Assembly: GCF_020707265.1 (NCBI RefSeq)
Contig: NZ_JAJFEQ010000001.1
Location: 310,001-374,000 of the forward strand
Source of the DNA: Massilia sp. IC2-477
Lineage (GTDB): Bacteria; Pseudomonadota; Gammaproteobacteria; Burkholderiales; Burkholderiaceae_D
Direction: 5' to 3'
Length of the DNA stretch: 64,000 bases
Position numbers and translations under genes: made by a program
Notes under the pieces: generated by a model
Databases searched by the model: none
What the model saw: the letters and a program-made list of their open reading frames with translations, nothing else
What the model was told of the DNA's origin: nothing
Part shown: piece after piece, positions 6,747 through 16,929 of the stretch
Numbering within the stretch: position 1 is the first letter of the stretch
Layout: each line of letters begins with the position of its first letter

Positions 6747-9497
6747 TCAGGCCCCGAAACAGGCCTGCCACAGGCGCCGCACCCGGTCCGGATGCTCGCC
6801 CAGCAGTTGCGGATCGACGCGGGCTTTTTCCTGGCCCTGCAGGCGCACCTGGTGCTGTAGGCGCCGCATCACGCGGTAGGCGTCGGCGGCGCCGGCGGCC
6901 AGGGTGGCATCGACCAGGCCGAGCTCGCCGCACAGGCGCAGCAGCGCGATATTGCCGGCATTTGCCGTCAACTGCGGGTAACTGGCGGCATGGCGCAGCA
7001 CCAGGTACTGGACGATGAACTCGATGTCGATCATCCCGCCCTCGTCCTGCTTGAGGTCGAACAGGCTGCCGGGGTTGACGTTGGCCTCGCGCATGCGGCG
7101 CCGCATCGCGCAGACTTCACTCTTGAGCTGCTGCTCCTGGCCGCTCCTGTCCTTGCGCAGCACCTGTTCGCGGATCGCTTCGAAACGCGCGCCGATGGCG
7201 GCGTCGCCGGCGCAGAAGCGGGCCCGGGTCAGGGCCTGGTGTTCCCAGATCCAGGCGCTGGCGTTCTGGTAGCGCTCGAAGGCGGCGACCGTGGACACCA
7301 GCATGCCGCTGGCGCCGTCCGGGCGCAGTGCGGTGTCGATGTCGAACAGGATGCCGGCCGCCGTGTGCGCCGTGTTCCAGGTGATGAAGCGCTGCGCCAG
7401 CCTGGCGTAATTGGAGGGCGCCATCTCGTCTTCGTCGTCGTACAGGAAGATCACGTCGAGGTCGGACACGTAGCCGAGTTCCTTGCCGCCCAGCTTGCCA
7501 TAGGCGATGACGGCGAAGCGCGGTTCCTCGCGGTGGCGGCTGGCGACCGTGCGCCAGGCATGGCGGATGGTGGCGCCGACGATGGTGTCGGCCAGCAGCG
7601 ACAGGTGGTCGGCCAGGCGCTCGACCGACAGTTCGCCGGCCAGGTCCAGCGCCAGCAGCCGGAACAGCTGGGCGTGGTGGGCTTCGCGCAGGATGTCGAG
7701 CTGGCGCTCGGTGTCGCCGGCCGCTTCGCCCAGTTGGGTGTCCAGCTCGCTTGCCAGCTGGTCGACGTCGGCCGCGCCTTCGTTGCGGTCGTCCAGCAGC
7801 TCGTCCAGCAGGATCGGGTGCTGGGTCAGGAAGGTGGCTGCCCAGCCGCTGGCATTGATCATGCGGATCACGCGCTCGAGCGTGTGCGGGTATTCGGTCA
7901 GCAGCGACAGGTAAGCCGAGCGGCGCGCGATCGCCTCGAACAAGTCGAGCAGGCGCCCGAGGGTGGCGGCGTGGCTGCCGATGCCGGCTTCGCGCACCAC
8001 GCTGGCGATCCTGCCGAGGGCGGCGTCGCTCAGCGCCAGCAGGCGGGCGCGGCTGGCCTCGGGCAGGCTGGCCAGGCGCGGTCCCTGCAGGGTGGCGACC
8101 AGGCGCGCGGCCGCACCAGGCGGGTCGTCGTAGCCGAGCTCCGCCAGGCGGGTGGCGATCGCTTCGCGGTTCTCCGGGTCGTCGGCCAGGGTGGCGCCTT
8201 CCGCTTCCGTGCCTTCGCTCTTGTCGGCAAAGATCGCGTCGAACTGGGCGGCGACAAAGCTGCGCTGCTGTTCCAGCCGGTCCAGCAGGGTGGCGACATC
8301 CGGCAGCCTCATCATCTGTGCCACGGCCAGGCGGTCTTCCTCGCTGGCGGGCAGGGTGTGGGTCTGGGCGTCGTCCAGGTATTGCAGCCGGTGTTCCAGG
8401 TTGCGCAGGAAGGTGTAGGCCTCGAGCAGGCGCGCCACCGTGTCCTGCGTCAGCAGCTCGCGCTCGGCCAGCAGGCGCAGGGTGGCCCGGGTCGAGCGCT
8501 CGCGCAGGGCCGGGTCGCGCCCGCCGCGGATCAGCTGGAACACCTGGGCCAGGAATTCGATCTCGCGGATGCCGCCGCGGCCCAGCTTGACGTTGTGGCT
8601 GCGTTCCGGATGCAGGCGTTCCTGGCGCTTGACCTCGGCGCGGATCTGGGCGTGCATGTTGCGGATCGCGTCGATCACCCCGAAGTCGAGGTAGCGCCGG
8701 AACACGAAGGGCCGCACGATGGCGTCGAGCGCCGCGATGTCTTCAGCCGTGCCGGTGACCGCGCGCGCCTTGACCCAGGCATAACGCTCCCATTCCCGGC
8801 CCTGCACAATGAGGTATTCCTCGACCATGGCGAGGCTGGCCGCCAGCGGGCCGGAATTGCCGTTCGGCCGCAGCGCCATGTCCACGCGGAAGGTGAAGCC
8901 GTCCTCGATGACTTCCGACAGGGCGGCGTTCAGGCGGCGGCCGAGGCGAACGAAGAATTCATGGTTGGACAGCTGGCGCTGCCCGGGGCCGGCGGCGGTC
9001 TCGCCATCCTCGGGGTAGACGAAGATCAGGTCGATGTCGGAAGAGACGTTCAGTTCGCCGCCGCCGCCCTTGCCCATGGAGAGCACCATGAGCTCTTGCG
9101 GACGGCCGGATTCCTCGCCCGTCGGCACGCCGTGGGCCGCCACCAGTTCCTCGGCGAGGGCGGCGGTGTGGGTCTGGATGGCGAAGTCGGCAAAGCGGGT
9201 CATGGCGGTGACCACCTCGTCCAGGCCGGCCTGGCCTTCGAGGTCGCGCCGGATGATGGCGCAGACCAGCAGGTTGCGCAGGCGGCGCATGGCGCGCGGC
9301 AGGGGCAGCGGCTGGGACTGGCCGGCGTCGCGCTGGCGCGCCAACGCAGCGCCAAGGTCGACGTCGGCCAGCGATAATCCGGACAGCTCGTCGAGCTGGG
9401 ACTGGCGCGCGGGATCGGCCCCCAGCCAGCGCTGCAGGAAGCGCGAACGCGCGGCGGGAGAGGCGGGAAGCGGGGAGGACGGCGCAGCAGGGTTCAT
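6747..9497 (-). CDS. glnE: Bifunctional glutamine synthetase adenylyltransferase / adenylyl-removing enzyme
   Basis: A cytosolic regulator that adenylylates glutamine synthetase to lower its activity and removes AMP again, under control of PII. At 916 residues it has the normal family length. Two nucleotidyltransferase domains are visible. The N-terminal one carries MGKGGGGELNVSSDIDLIFV (about 141-160), the adenylyl-removing half. The C-terminal one carries YGKLGGKELGYVSDLDVIFL (about 670-690), the adenylyl-transferring half. RLGRRLNAALSEVIEDG and LGRGGIREIEFLAQ are further family motifs. It is divergent from yhdP, a pairing I recall as common in Burkholderiales. Confidence 0.97.
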   Translation of the reverse strand: MNPAAPSSPLPASPAARSRFLQRWLGADPARQSQLDELSGLSLADVDLGAALARQRDAGQSQPLPLPRAMRRLRNLLVCAIIRRDLEGQAGLDEVVTAMTRFADFAIQTHTAALAEELVAAHGVPTGEESGRPQELMVLSMGKGGGGELNVSSDIDLIFVYPEDGETAAGPGQRQLSNHEFFVRLGRRLNAALSEVIEDGFTFRVDMALRPNGNSGPLAASLAMVEEYLIVQGREWERYAWVKARAVTGTAEDIAALDAIVRPFVFRRYLDFGVIDAIRNMHAQIRAEVKRQERLHPERSHNVKLGRGGIREIEFLAQVFQLIRGGRDPALRERSTRATLRLLAERELLTQDTVARLLEAYTFLRNLEHRLQYLDDAQTHTLPASEEDRLAVAQMMRLPDVATLLDRLEQQRSFVAAQFDAIFADKSEGTEAEGATLADDPENREAIATRLAELGYDDPPGAAARLVATLQGPRLASLPEASRARLLALSDAALGRIASVVREAGIGSHAATLGRLLDLFEAIARRSAYLSLLTEYPHTLERVIRMINASGWAATFLTQHPILLDELLDDRNEGAADVDQLASELDTQLGEAAGDTERQLDILREAHHAQLFRLLALDLAGELSVERLADHLSLLADTIVGATIRHAWRTVASRHREEPRFAVIAYGKLGGKELGYVSDLDVIFLYDDEDEMAPSNYARLAQRFITWNTAHTAAGILFDIDTALRPDGASGMLVSTVAAFERYQNASAWIWEHQALTRARFCAGDAAIGARFEAIREQVLRKDRSGQEQQLKSEVCAMRRRMREANVNPGSLFDLKQDEGGMIDIEFIVQYLVLRHAASYPQLTANAGNIALLRLCGELGLVDATLAAGAADAYRVMRRLQHQVRLQGQEKARVDPQLLGEHPDRVRRLWQACFGA

Positions 9498-9660
9498 GGT
9501 GTCGTAAGGGCTCGTGTTTTTGCCGTCCGGCAGGCATTCGTGCGGTAGAATTGCCCGCCGTGCCGCCTGGGGTGAGCACGATGGTAAGGTAGACGCCGCA
9601 ACCCTTGCAAGCGATCTGTTATTAGAGAATCAATTTACGGCGAGCCTTTTGAGCACCTTG

Positions 9661-12600
9661 ATGGACAACCAGGAACCGCAGGCGGCCCACACCCACCTGC
9701 CGCTGGCAGCGCGATGGCGCAGGCTCCGTGCCGCCTATCGCTATGCGAACCTGGCCTCGTACCATTTTCTCGGCTTTGCCATCAAGCTGGTGCTGCTCTT
9801 GTATTTCGGCCTGGCGCTGCTGTTCCTGCTGCTGCGCTACGCCATCCTGCCCAACATCGATCTATATAAGAGCGACATCGAAGCGGCCGCCGGACGCGCG
9901 CTGGGCAACCGCGTCACCATCGGCCAGCTGGCCACGTCCTGGCAGGGCATCCATCCAGTATTGACGCTGGGCGAGGTACGCCTGATCGACCGCGGCGGGC
10001 GCCAGGTGCTGGCCCTGCCAAGGGTCGAGGCGGCGCTGTCCTGGTGGAGCCTGGCCGCCTTCGAGCCGCGCCTGCATGCGCTCGAGCTCACCGGGCCGCA
10101 GCTGGACGTGCGGCGCGGCGCGGACGGCGTGCTCAGCGTGGCCGGGGTGCGCCTCGACCCCAACAAGAAGGACGACGGGCGCGGCGCCGACTGGCTGCTG
10201 CGCCAGCGCGAGATCGTGATCCGCGAAGGCCGGGTCGCCTGGACCGACGAGCTGCGCGGCCGTCCAACCCTGGTCCTCACCGACGTCACCATGGCCCTGC
10301 TCAACCGCTTCGGCGGCGGCCACCGCTTCGCCCTGCGCGCCACCCCGCCGCGCGCGCTCGGCCAGCCGCTCGACGTGCGCGCGCGCTTTCGCCACCGCTT
10401 CGGCGCCAGGCCCTCGGACCTGGCGCGCTGGAAAGGCGAGCTGTACGCCGACCTGCGCGACGCCGACCTGGTGGCCTGGAAGCAGCAGGTCGACCTGCCT
10501 TTCCAGATGGCGAGCGGACGCGGATCGGTGCGCGCCTGGCTCAACTTCGACCAGGCGCGGGTGGCCGGCTTCACCGCCGACCTGGCCTTGGCCGACGTCA
10601 ACGCCCGCCTCGGCGCCACCCTGGCGCCGCTGCAGCTGGCCCGGGTCCGGGGCCGCCTGGCCGCGAGCGAAGAGATGCTGCCCGGGAAGGACGAGGGCAA
10701 GCCGACCTTCGGCGCTCACGGCCACACGGTCAGCCTCACCGATTTTTCGGTGACCACGCGTGACGGCCGCGCGCTGCCGCCGGCCACGCTGGAGCAGCGC
10801 TGGTTGCCGGGAAGCAATGGCAAACCCGAGCGGGGCGAGCTGAACGCGCGCCAGCTCGATATCGGTGCGCTGGCGGCGCTGGCCGGCTACCTGCCGCTGC
10901 CGCCCCAGCAGCGCCAGATGCTGCTCGACTATGCGCCGCGTGGACGCCTGCTCGACGTGGCCGCCGAGTGGGAAGGCCGCTATCCGGCCCTGCGCGGCTT
11001 CCGCCTGCGCGGCGACGTCGCCGGCCTGGCCCTCAACGCCCAGCCGGCGCGCCCGGCCCAGCCGGCCCGAGATGGCCAGCCGGCGCTGCCCGCGCGCCCG
11101 GCCACGCCGGGCTTCCAGAACCTGAGCGGCAGCATCGACGCCAGCCAGAACGGCGGCAGCGTGACGGTCGACTCGAAAGACCTGGTGCTGCACATGCCGG
11201 CCTGGTTCGCCGAGCCGGCCATGGCGCTCGACCGCCTCGACCTCAAGGCGCGCTGGAACATCGATCCGGGCCGGCAACTGCTGGTCGAGGTCGAGAAGCT
11301 GCAGCTCGCGCAGGGAAGCCTGAGCGCGTCGCTGTCAGGACGCCATACCTTGCCGCTGCAGCCGGGCCATGGCCCCGGCACGGCCGATTTCGAAGGCAGG
11401 CTGGACGGCTTCGCGATCGGCAGCATCGGGCGCTACCTGCCGCTGGCCACCCCCGAACACCTGGCCCACTGGCTCACCGGCGCGCTGCAGGGCGGTACCC
11501 TGCGTGACGCCAGCCTCCGCCTGCGCGGCGACCTGGCCGAGTTCCCATTCCGCGCCAACAATATGCTCGAGCGCGCGCGCGGCGAATTCAAGGTTGCCGG
11601 CCGTCTCGAGAATGCGCGTCTCGAATACGCCCCTGGCCACCGGCATCCGGACGGCACGCCGCTGTGGCCCCTGGCCGAGAATATCCAGGGCCGCATCGAA
11701 TTCGACCGGGCCCGCATGGAGATCCGTGGCGATCGCCTGAATACGCTGGGCGTGGCGCTGTCGAACGTGAAGGCGGTGATCCCCGACCTGGGCGCGCACG
11801 AGCTCATGATGCTGGAGATCGACGGCAATGCCGCCGCGCCGCTGCAGGAATTCCTGCGCTACGTGGCGTCCAGCCCGGTGCCCGAATGGATCGGCCACTT
11901 CACCGACGAAACCCGGGCCGGCGGCAACGCGCGCCTGGGCCTCAGGCTGCGCATGCCGCTGGCGCACCTGCCCGACACCAAGGTGCAGGGCAGCCTGCAA
12001 CTGCTGGGCAACGATGTCAGCCTGTTCCCGGAACTGCCGCAATTGGCAGGCGCGCAGGGCCGCATCGATTTCTGGGAGCGCGGCGTGGCCCTGAACGGCA
12101 TCGGCGCCAGTTTCCTGGGCGGTCCTCTGGGCCTGTCCGGCGGCACCCAGAAAGACGGCAGCATCGCAATCCGGCTGGGCGGCACCCTGTCGGCTGACGG
12201 CATGCGCCGCACCGCGCCGGCGCCGGCGCTGGGGCGCCTGGCCGAACGCCTGTCGGGCAGCACGCCCTATACCGGCAGCGTGCTGGTGCGCGAGGGACGG
12301 CGCACGGTCACACTCGACTCGAACCTGGCCGGCCTCGGGCTGGAACTGCCGGCGCCGCTCAACAAGCCGCAGGCCGATGCGCTGCCCTTGCGCTTCGTGC
12401 TGGCGGGCGAGCCGACCGTGAACGGCGTGGCGCGCGACGAGATCCGGGTGGCGCTGGGCGAGAATCTGGCGGCGCGTTACCTGCGTGAAAAGCAGGGCCG
12501 CGGCCCCTGGACCGTGCTGCGCGGCGGGATCGGCGCCAATGTGCCGGCGCCGGAACCGGACGGCGGCATGATGATCAACGTGAACATGCGCGCCCTCAAC

Positions 12601-13848
12601 GCCGACGCCTGGATCGCGGCGGGCAAGGCGATCGCGGGCGAAGAGGGCGAGGGCGCCGGCGCCGGGGCAGGCGTGGGCTTCGCCCAGTACGTGATGCCGA
12701 CCCTGATCGGCGGCCGCGTGGGCGAACTGACCATCGGCGAGCGCCGCCTGGCCGACGTGGTGCTGGGCGCGACCCACCTGAAAGAGACCTGGCAGGCCAA
12801 CCTGCATTCGCGCCATGCAAGCGGCTACGTGACCTGGATCGAGTCCGGCAGCGGACAAGGCATGGGCAAGGTCACGGCGCGCCTGGCGTCGCTGGTGATC
12901 CCGCAGTCCGACGAGGCCGAGGTCAAGAGCCTGCTCGAATCGAACCGCGGCGCCAGCGCCACCATCCCCTCGCTCGACATCGTGGCCGAGCAGTTCCAGC
13001 TGGCCGACAAGCGCCTCGGGCGCCTCGAGCTGCAGGCGAACAACGTGCAGGCGCTGGCGGGACGCGAATGGCGCATCAACCGCTTGACCCTCGACAATCC
13101 GGACGGCCAGCTGAAGGCGAACGGGCGTTGGCTGACCAAGGACGGGCGCAGCAACACCAGCCTGAACTTCGTGCTCGACATCGATGACGCCGGCAAGCTG
13201 CTGGACCGCCTCGGCTTCCCCGAGACCCTGCGCCGCGGCAAGGGCAAGATGTCGGGCGACATCGCCTGGAGCGGGCTGCCCTATGACCTGGACATCCCGA
13301 GCCTGTCGGGCCAGATCGAAATGAATGTCGAGTCCGGCCAGTTCCTGAAGCAGGACCCGGGCGCCGCCAAGCTGCTGGGCGTACTGAGCCTGCAGGCGCT
13401 GCCGCGCCTGTTGAAACTCGACTTCCACGACGTGTTCTCGGAAGGCCTGGCCTTCGACGGCATCAGCGCCAACGCCCTGATCCAGCGCGGCGTGCTGCGC
13501 ACCGACAACCTCAAGATGCATGGGGTGGCGGCCACCATCCTGATGGACGGCACTGCCGACATCGCCAACGAAACCACCAACCTGCGCGTGGTGGTGATCC
13601 CCGAATTCAACCTCGGTACCGGGCCGCTGGTGTATGGCCTGGCGGTGAATCCGATCATCGGCATTGGCAGCTACCTGGCGCAGCTGTTCCTGCGCGCGCC
13701 GGTGATGAAGGCGCTGACCTACCAGATGCGGATCTCGGGACCGTGGAAGTCGCCGACCATCGTCAAGATCGACAACCCGCCACCGCCGCCGCCCGAGGCC
13801 AGGGCCAAGGCGCCCGCAAGCGCGCGGCCCAACCCGAAAAAGGACTGA
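9661..13848 (+). CDS. yhdP: YhdP-family AsmA-like envelope protein
   Basis: A giant inner-membrane-anchored protein of the AsmA/YhdP group, implicated in other proteobacteria in moving phospholipid to the outer membrane. From the ATG at 9661 it has 1395 residues. One membrane helix lies near residues 38-59 (FAIKLVLLLYFGLALLFLLL). The rest is a long periplasmic, beta-rich region, and the C-terminal part (GNVV-like GTADIANETTNLRVVVIPEFNLGTGPLVYGLAVNPIIG) is the conserved AsmA-like end. The reading frame is open from 9514, but the earlier residues do not look like protein; the 9661 ATG lacks a strong ribosome site. The tail is proline/alanine/lysine-rich. The next gene starts 1 bp after the stop, so the two are surely cotranscribed. 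Confidence 0.92.
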   Translation: MDNQEPQAAHTHLPLAARWRRLRAAYRYANLASYHFLGFAIKLVLLLYFGLALLFLLLRYAILPNIDLYKSDIEAAAGRALGNRVTIGQLATSWQGIHPVLTLGEVRLIDRGGRQVLALPRVEAALSWWSLAAFEPRLHALELTGPQLDVRRGADGVLSVAGVRLDPNKKDDGRGADWLLRQREIVIREGRVAWTDELRGRPTLVLTDVTMALLNRFGGGHRFALRATPPRALGQPLDVRARFRHRFGARPSDLARWKGELYADLRDADLVAWKQQVDLPFQMASGRGSVRAWLNFDQARVAGFTADLALADVNARLGATLAPLQLARVRGRLAASEEMLPGKDEGKPTFGAHGHTVSLTDFSVTTRDGRALPPATLEQRWLPGSNGKPERGELNARQLDIGALAALAGYLPLPPQQRQMLLDYAPRGRLLDVAAEWEGRYPALRGFRLRGDVAGLALNAQPARPAQPARDGQPALPARPATPGFQNLSGSIDASQNGGSVTVDSKDLVLHMPAWFAEPAMALDRLDLKARWNIDPGRQLLVEVEKLQLAQGSLSASLSGRHTLPLQPGHGPGTADFEGRLDGFAIGSIGRYLPLATPEHLAHWLTGALQGGTLRDASLRLRGDLAEFPFRANNMLERARGEFKVAGRLENARLEYAPGHRHPDGTPLWPLAENIQGRIEFDRARMEIRGDRLNTLGVALSNVKAVIPDLGAHELMMLEIDGNAAAPLQEFLRYVASSPVPEWIGHFTDETRAGGNARLGLRLRMPLAHLPDTKVQGSLQLLGNDVSLFPELPQLAGAQGRIDFWERGVALNGIGASFLGGPLGLSGGTQKDGSIAIRLGGTLSADGMRRTAPAPALGRLAERLSGSTPYTGSVLVREGRRTVTLDSNLAGLGLELPAPLNKPQADALPLRFVLAGEPTVNGVARDEIRVALGENLAARYLREKQGRGPWTVLRGGIGANVPAPEPDGGMMINVNMRALNADAWIAAGKAIAGEEGEGAGAGAGVGFAQYVMPTLIGGRVGELTIGERRLADVVLGATHLKETWQANLHSRHASGYVTWIESGSGQGMGKVTARLASLVIPQSDEAEVKSLLESNRGASATIPSLDIVAEQFQLADKRLGRLELQANNVQALAGREWRINRLTLDNPDGQLKANGRWLTKDGRSNTSLNFVLDIDDAGKLLDRLGFPETLRRGKGKMSGDIAWSGLPYDLDIPSLSGQIEMNVESGQFLKQDPGAAKLLGVLSLQALPRLLKLDFHDVFSEGLAFDGISANALIQRGVLRTDNLKMHGVAATILMDGTADIANETTNLRVVVIPEFNLGTGPLVYGLAVNPIIGIGSYLAQLFLRAPVMKALTYQMRISGPWKSPTIVKIDNPPPPPPEARAKAPASARPNPKKD

Positions 13849-13849
13849 C

Positions 13850-14647
13850 ATGACAATCGTAGCCGCAGTGCAGATGGTGTCCACCCCGCAGGTGCTTGAC
13901 AACCTGGCGACCGTGCGCCGCCTGGTGGAGCAGGCCGTGCGCGAAGGCGCGGAACTGGTGGCGCTGCCGGAATACTGGCCGATCATGGGCATGAGCGATG
14001 TTGACAAGGTGGCCCAGGCCGAGCCGGAAGGCAGCGGCCCGATCCAGGACTGCATGGCCGAACTCGCGCGCGAGCACGGCATCTGGCTGGTGGGCGGCAC
14101 CCTGCCGCTGGTCTCGCCGGTGGACGGCAAGGTGCTCAACACCACTCTCGTATATGACCCGCAGGGCCAGGCGGTGGGCCGCTACGACAAGATCCACCTG
14201 TTCGGCTTCAACAAGGGCAGCGAATCCTACGACGAAGCGCGCACCATCGTGCCGGGTGAAGCAGTCGGCAGCTTCGCGGCGCCGTTCGGGCGCGTCGGCC
14301 TGTCGGTGTGCTACGACCTGCGTTTCCCGGAACTGTTCCGCGCGATGGGCGAGTGCGCCCTGATCATCGTGCCGGCCGCGTTTACCCACACCACCGGCCT
14401 GGCGCACTGGGAAGTGCTGCTGCGCGCCCGCGCCATCGAGAACCAGTGCTACGTGCTGGCCTCGGCCCAGGGCGGCCTGCACGCAAACGGTCGCCGCACC
14501 TTCGGGCACAGCATGCTGGTGGATCCGTGGGGCGAAGTGAAGGCGGTGCTGCGCGAAGGCGAGGGGGTCATCACCGGGAAGCTGGACGACGACTTCCTGG
14601 CCAGCGTGCGTGAAAGCCTGCCGGCGCTGAAGCACCGCAAGCTGTAA
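13850..14647 (+). CDS. Carbon-nitrogen hydrolase (Nit1 / deaminated-glutathione amidase type)
   Basis: A 265-residue nitrilase-superfamily amidase of the cytosol. The catalytic triad is visible: Glu41 in LPEYWP, Lys114 in GRYDKIHLFGF and Cys154 in VCYDLRFPELFR. The motif set and length match the Nit1 branch, which hydrolyses deaminated glutathione as metabolite repair; omega-amidase activity is the alternative. It begins 1 bp after yhdP and is followed by tldD, an arrangement I recall from other Burkholderiales, so yhdP-nit are one operon. No clear terminator follows it. Confidence 0.93.
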   Translation: MTIVAAVQMVSTPQVLDNLATVRRLVEQAVREGAELVALPEYWPIMGMSDVDKVAQAEPEGSGPIQDCMAELAREHGIWLVGGTLPLVSPVDGKVLNTTLVYDPQGQAVGRYDKIHLFGFNKGSESYDEARTIVPGEAVGSFAAPFGRVGLSVCYDLRFPELFRAMGECALIIVPAAFTHTTGLAHWEVLLRARAIENQCYVLASAQGGLHANGRRTFGHSMLVDPWGEVKAVLREGEGVITGKLDDDFLASVRESLPALKHRKL

Positions 14648-14680
14648 GACTGCTCGACCACATCGTGTCTGGGCGCGCAG

Positions 14681-15091
14681 TTAGCGTCGCCGTCGCAGGT
14701 GTTCCGTGTACGCAATCCTACCCACGAACAGGCCATCGTTGCGCGGCTGGGCAAGCTCAACGCGCACGGACAGGATCTCGACATCGGGGGTAAAGCCTAC
14801 CCTGTTCAGTGCCTCTTCGACACTGGCCTGGTCCTGGCGGCTGGCGCCATCCTTGAAGACAATCTGGAACTGCGCCATGCCGTGGGTGGACGCTCCGGTC
14901 ACGCTGTCTATGCCCGGCAGCGCTCTCAGCACTTCCATCACCGGTTCGTGTAGGTGTTTCAGGACGCGATTAACGTCCTGCTCCGCGACGCAGAGGTCGA
15001 CGTAGACAGCCTGCGCGGGCAATGAATCCGCCCGTCCAGCCGAATAACTGCAGAGCAGCAACAGTGCAAGCACCAGACGCCGCATACCCAT
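14681..15091 (-). CDS. Small exported protein resembling an RND-pump porter subdomain
   Basis: A 136-residue protein with a clean signal peptide (MGMRRLVLALLLLCSYSAGRA) and a good ribosome site (AAGGAAA, 8-9 bases before the ATG). The mature part has a run LHEPVMEVLRALPGIDSVTG, then FQIVFKDGA, then VEEALNRVGF. This resembles the segment of RND efflux proteins where a helix (VE..l..alpGV..V.s.s..G...v.v.F..G.d) forms part of a porter subdomain, but here it stands alone with no membrane helices. The resemblance is by eye only. It sits on the opposite strand between nit and tldD. Function unknown; it could be a periplasmic binding or adaptor fragment. Confidence 0.6.
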   Translation of the reverse strand: MGMRRLVLALLLLCSYSAGRADSLPAQAVYVDLCVAEQDVNRVLKHLHEPVMEVLRALPGIDSVTGASTHGMAQFQIVFKDGASRQDQASVEEALNRVGFTPDVEILSVRVELAQPRNDGLFVGRIAYTEHLRRRR

Positions 15092-15376
15092 GTCATTTTC
15101 CTTGGTTTGAGCGTCTCTTGGTGAGGCTCAGCATTGAATTATTCGACAAGAACCACGCGTCTAGTAACAGTACGCCAACTTTCAACAGCGCGCGCATGTT
15201 TTGACGAATGGTGTTGCCAATAACCACGAATCAATGGCGGCTGTCCGGTGATCAGTGAGCAGAGCGGTTGACGCGAAGATCATGTTGAATACATTGCTGC
15301 TGGGCGGCTCGTGTCCGGTACGAGGGCGCGGGATATGGCACAATGCATTCTCCCAATGAGAACGACCGAACGCACA

Positions 15377-16837
15377 ATGAAACCATTCGAACCGAACCTT
15401 TCCTCCCTGGCTGTCGCACGCGATGTGCTGCTGACGCCATTCGGCCTCGACGAGGGCAAGCTGCTCAATGCGCTGGGCTCGATGTTCACGCACAAGGTCG
15501 ATTACGCCGACCTGTATTTCCAGTTCACCAAGAGCGAAGGCTGGAGCCTGGAAGAAGGCATCGTCAAGACCGGCAGCTTTTCGATCGACCAGGGCGTCGG
15601 CGTGCGCGCCGTGTCGGGCGACCGGACGGCTTTTTCGTATTCCGATGACATTTCCGAAGCGGCGCTGCTGGACGCGGCCGCCGCCACCCGCACCATCGCC
15701 CGCGCCGGCAGTGGCAAGGTGAAGATCGCCACCGCGGCGCGCCCGACCGGCGGCCGCTCGCTCTACCTGCCGCACGATCCGCTGGCGTCTCTCGACGCCA
15801 CCGCGAAAGTGAAACTGCTCGAGCGCGTCGAGAAGATGGCGCGCGCCAAGGATCCGCGCGTGGTGCAGGTGATGGCCGGTCTCGCCGGCGAGTACGACGT
15901 GGTGCTGGTGGTGCGCAGCGACGGCGTGCTGGCGGCCGACATCCGTCCGCTGGTGCGCGTGTCCGTCACCGTCATCGCCGAGCAGAACGGCCGGCGCGAA
16001 GTCGGCTCGTCCGGCGGCGGCGGCCGCTACGACTACGGCTACTTCAGCGACGAGCTGCTCGACAAGTATGCGACCGAGGCCGTGAAGTCGGCCTGCGTCA
16101 ACCTGGAAGCGCGTCCGGCCCCTGCCGGCCCGATGACCATCGTGCTCGGCCCGGGCTGGCCCGGCGTGCTGCTGCACGAGGCGGTGGGCCATGGCCTGGA
16201 AGGCGACTTCAACCGCAAGGGTTCTTCGGCCTACGCCGGCCGCATCGGCGAACGCGTGGCCGCCAAGGGCGTGACCGTGGTCGACGACGGCACCCTGCAG
16301 GACCGCCGCGGCTCGCTCAACATGGACGACGAGGGCAACCCGACCCAGTGCACCACCCTGATCGAGGACGGCATCCTGAAGGGCTATATTCAGGACACCA
16401 TGAACGCGCGCCTGATGAAGATGCCGGTCACCGGCAACGCGCGCCGCGAGTCCTTCGCCCACCTGCCAATGCCGCGCATGACCAACACCTACATGCTGGC
16501 CGGCGACAAGGATCCGGAAGAAATCCTGGCCTCGGTGAAGAACGGCCTGTATGCGGTGAATTTCGGCGGCGGCCAGGTCGACATCACCAACGGCAAGTTC
16601 GTGTTCTCGGCCAGTGAAGCCTACATGATCGAGAACGGCAAGATCAGCTATCCGGTGAAGGGCGCGACCCTGATCGGCAATGGTCCCGAGGTGATGAACA
16701 ACATCTCGATGATCGGCAACGACATGCGCCTGGATTCGGGCGTCGGCGTGTGCGGCAAGGAAGGCCAGAGCGTGCCGGTGGGCGTTGGACAGCCAACCCT
16801 GCGCATTGACGGCGTGACCGTGGGCGGCACTGCCTGA
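15377..16837 (+). CDS. tldD: TldD metalloprotease-like protein
   Basis: A cytosolic zinc metallopeptidase subunit that works with PmbA/TldE, known in enterobacteria for microcin B17 maturation and CcdA turnover. About 486 residues from the ATG at 15377. The HExxxH metal motif is in [14 protein letters not shown], and the C-terminal [19 protein letters not shown] is characteristic of TldD rather than TldE. The frame is open upstream, with an alternative ATG at 15356, but MKPFEPNLS aligns with the usual start; neither has a strong ribosome site. No pmbA gene lies in the window. A terminator follows. Confidence 0.96.
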   Translation: MKPFEPNLSSLAVARDVLLTPFGLDEGKLLNALGSMFTHKVDYADLYFQFTKSEGWSLEEGIVKTGSFSIDQGVGVRAVSGDRTAFSYSDDISEAALLDAAAATRTIARAGSGKVKIATAARPTGGRSLYLPHDPLASLDATAKVKLLERVEKMARAKDPRVVQVMAGLAGEYDVVLVVRSDGVLAADIRPLVRVSVTVIAEQNGRREVGSSGGGGRYDYGYFSDELLDKYATEAVKSACVNLEARPAPAGPMTIVLGPGWPGVLLHEAVGHGLEGDFNRKGSSAYAGRIGERVAAKGVTVVDDGTLQDRRGSLNMDDEGNPTQCTTLIEDGILKGYIQDTMNARLMKMPVTGNARRESFAHLPMPRMTNTYMLAGDKDPEEILASVKNGLYAVNFGGGQVDITNGKFVFSASEAYMIENGKISYPVKGATLIGNGPEVMNNISMIGNDMRLDSGVGVCGKEGQSVPVGVGQPTLRIDGVTVGGTA

Positions 16838-16858
16838 GGCGCGAGCGCGTCACAAGAA

Positions 16859-16895
16859 GAATGCCGTTCAGGGTAGCTTGAGCGGCATTTTTCAT
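16859..16895 (+). terminator. Rho-independent terminator after tldD
   Basis: AATGCCGTTCA (16860-16870) pairs with TGAGCGGCATT (16879-16889) with one G-T pair, and a T run follows. It lies 22 bases after the tldD stop codon. Confidence 0.88.
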
Positions 16896-16929
16896 TGGTG
16901 GGCCAGGAAGATCCGCGCAGACCGCGGTT

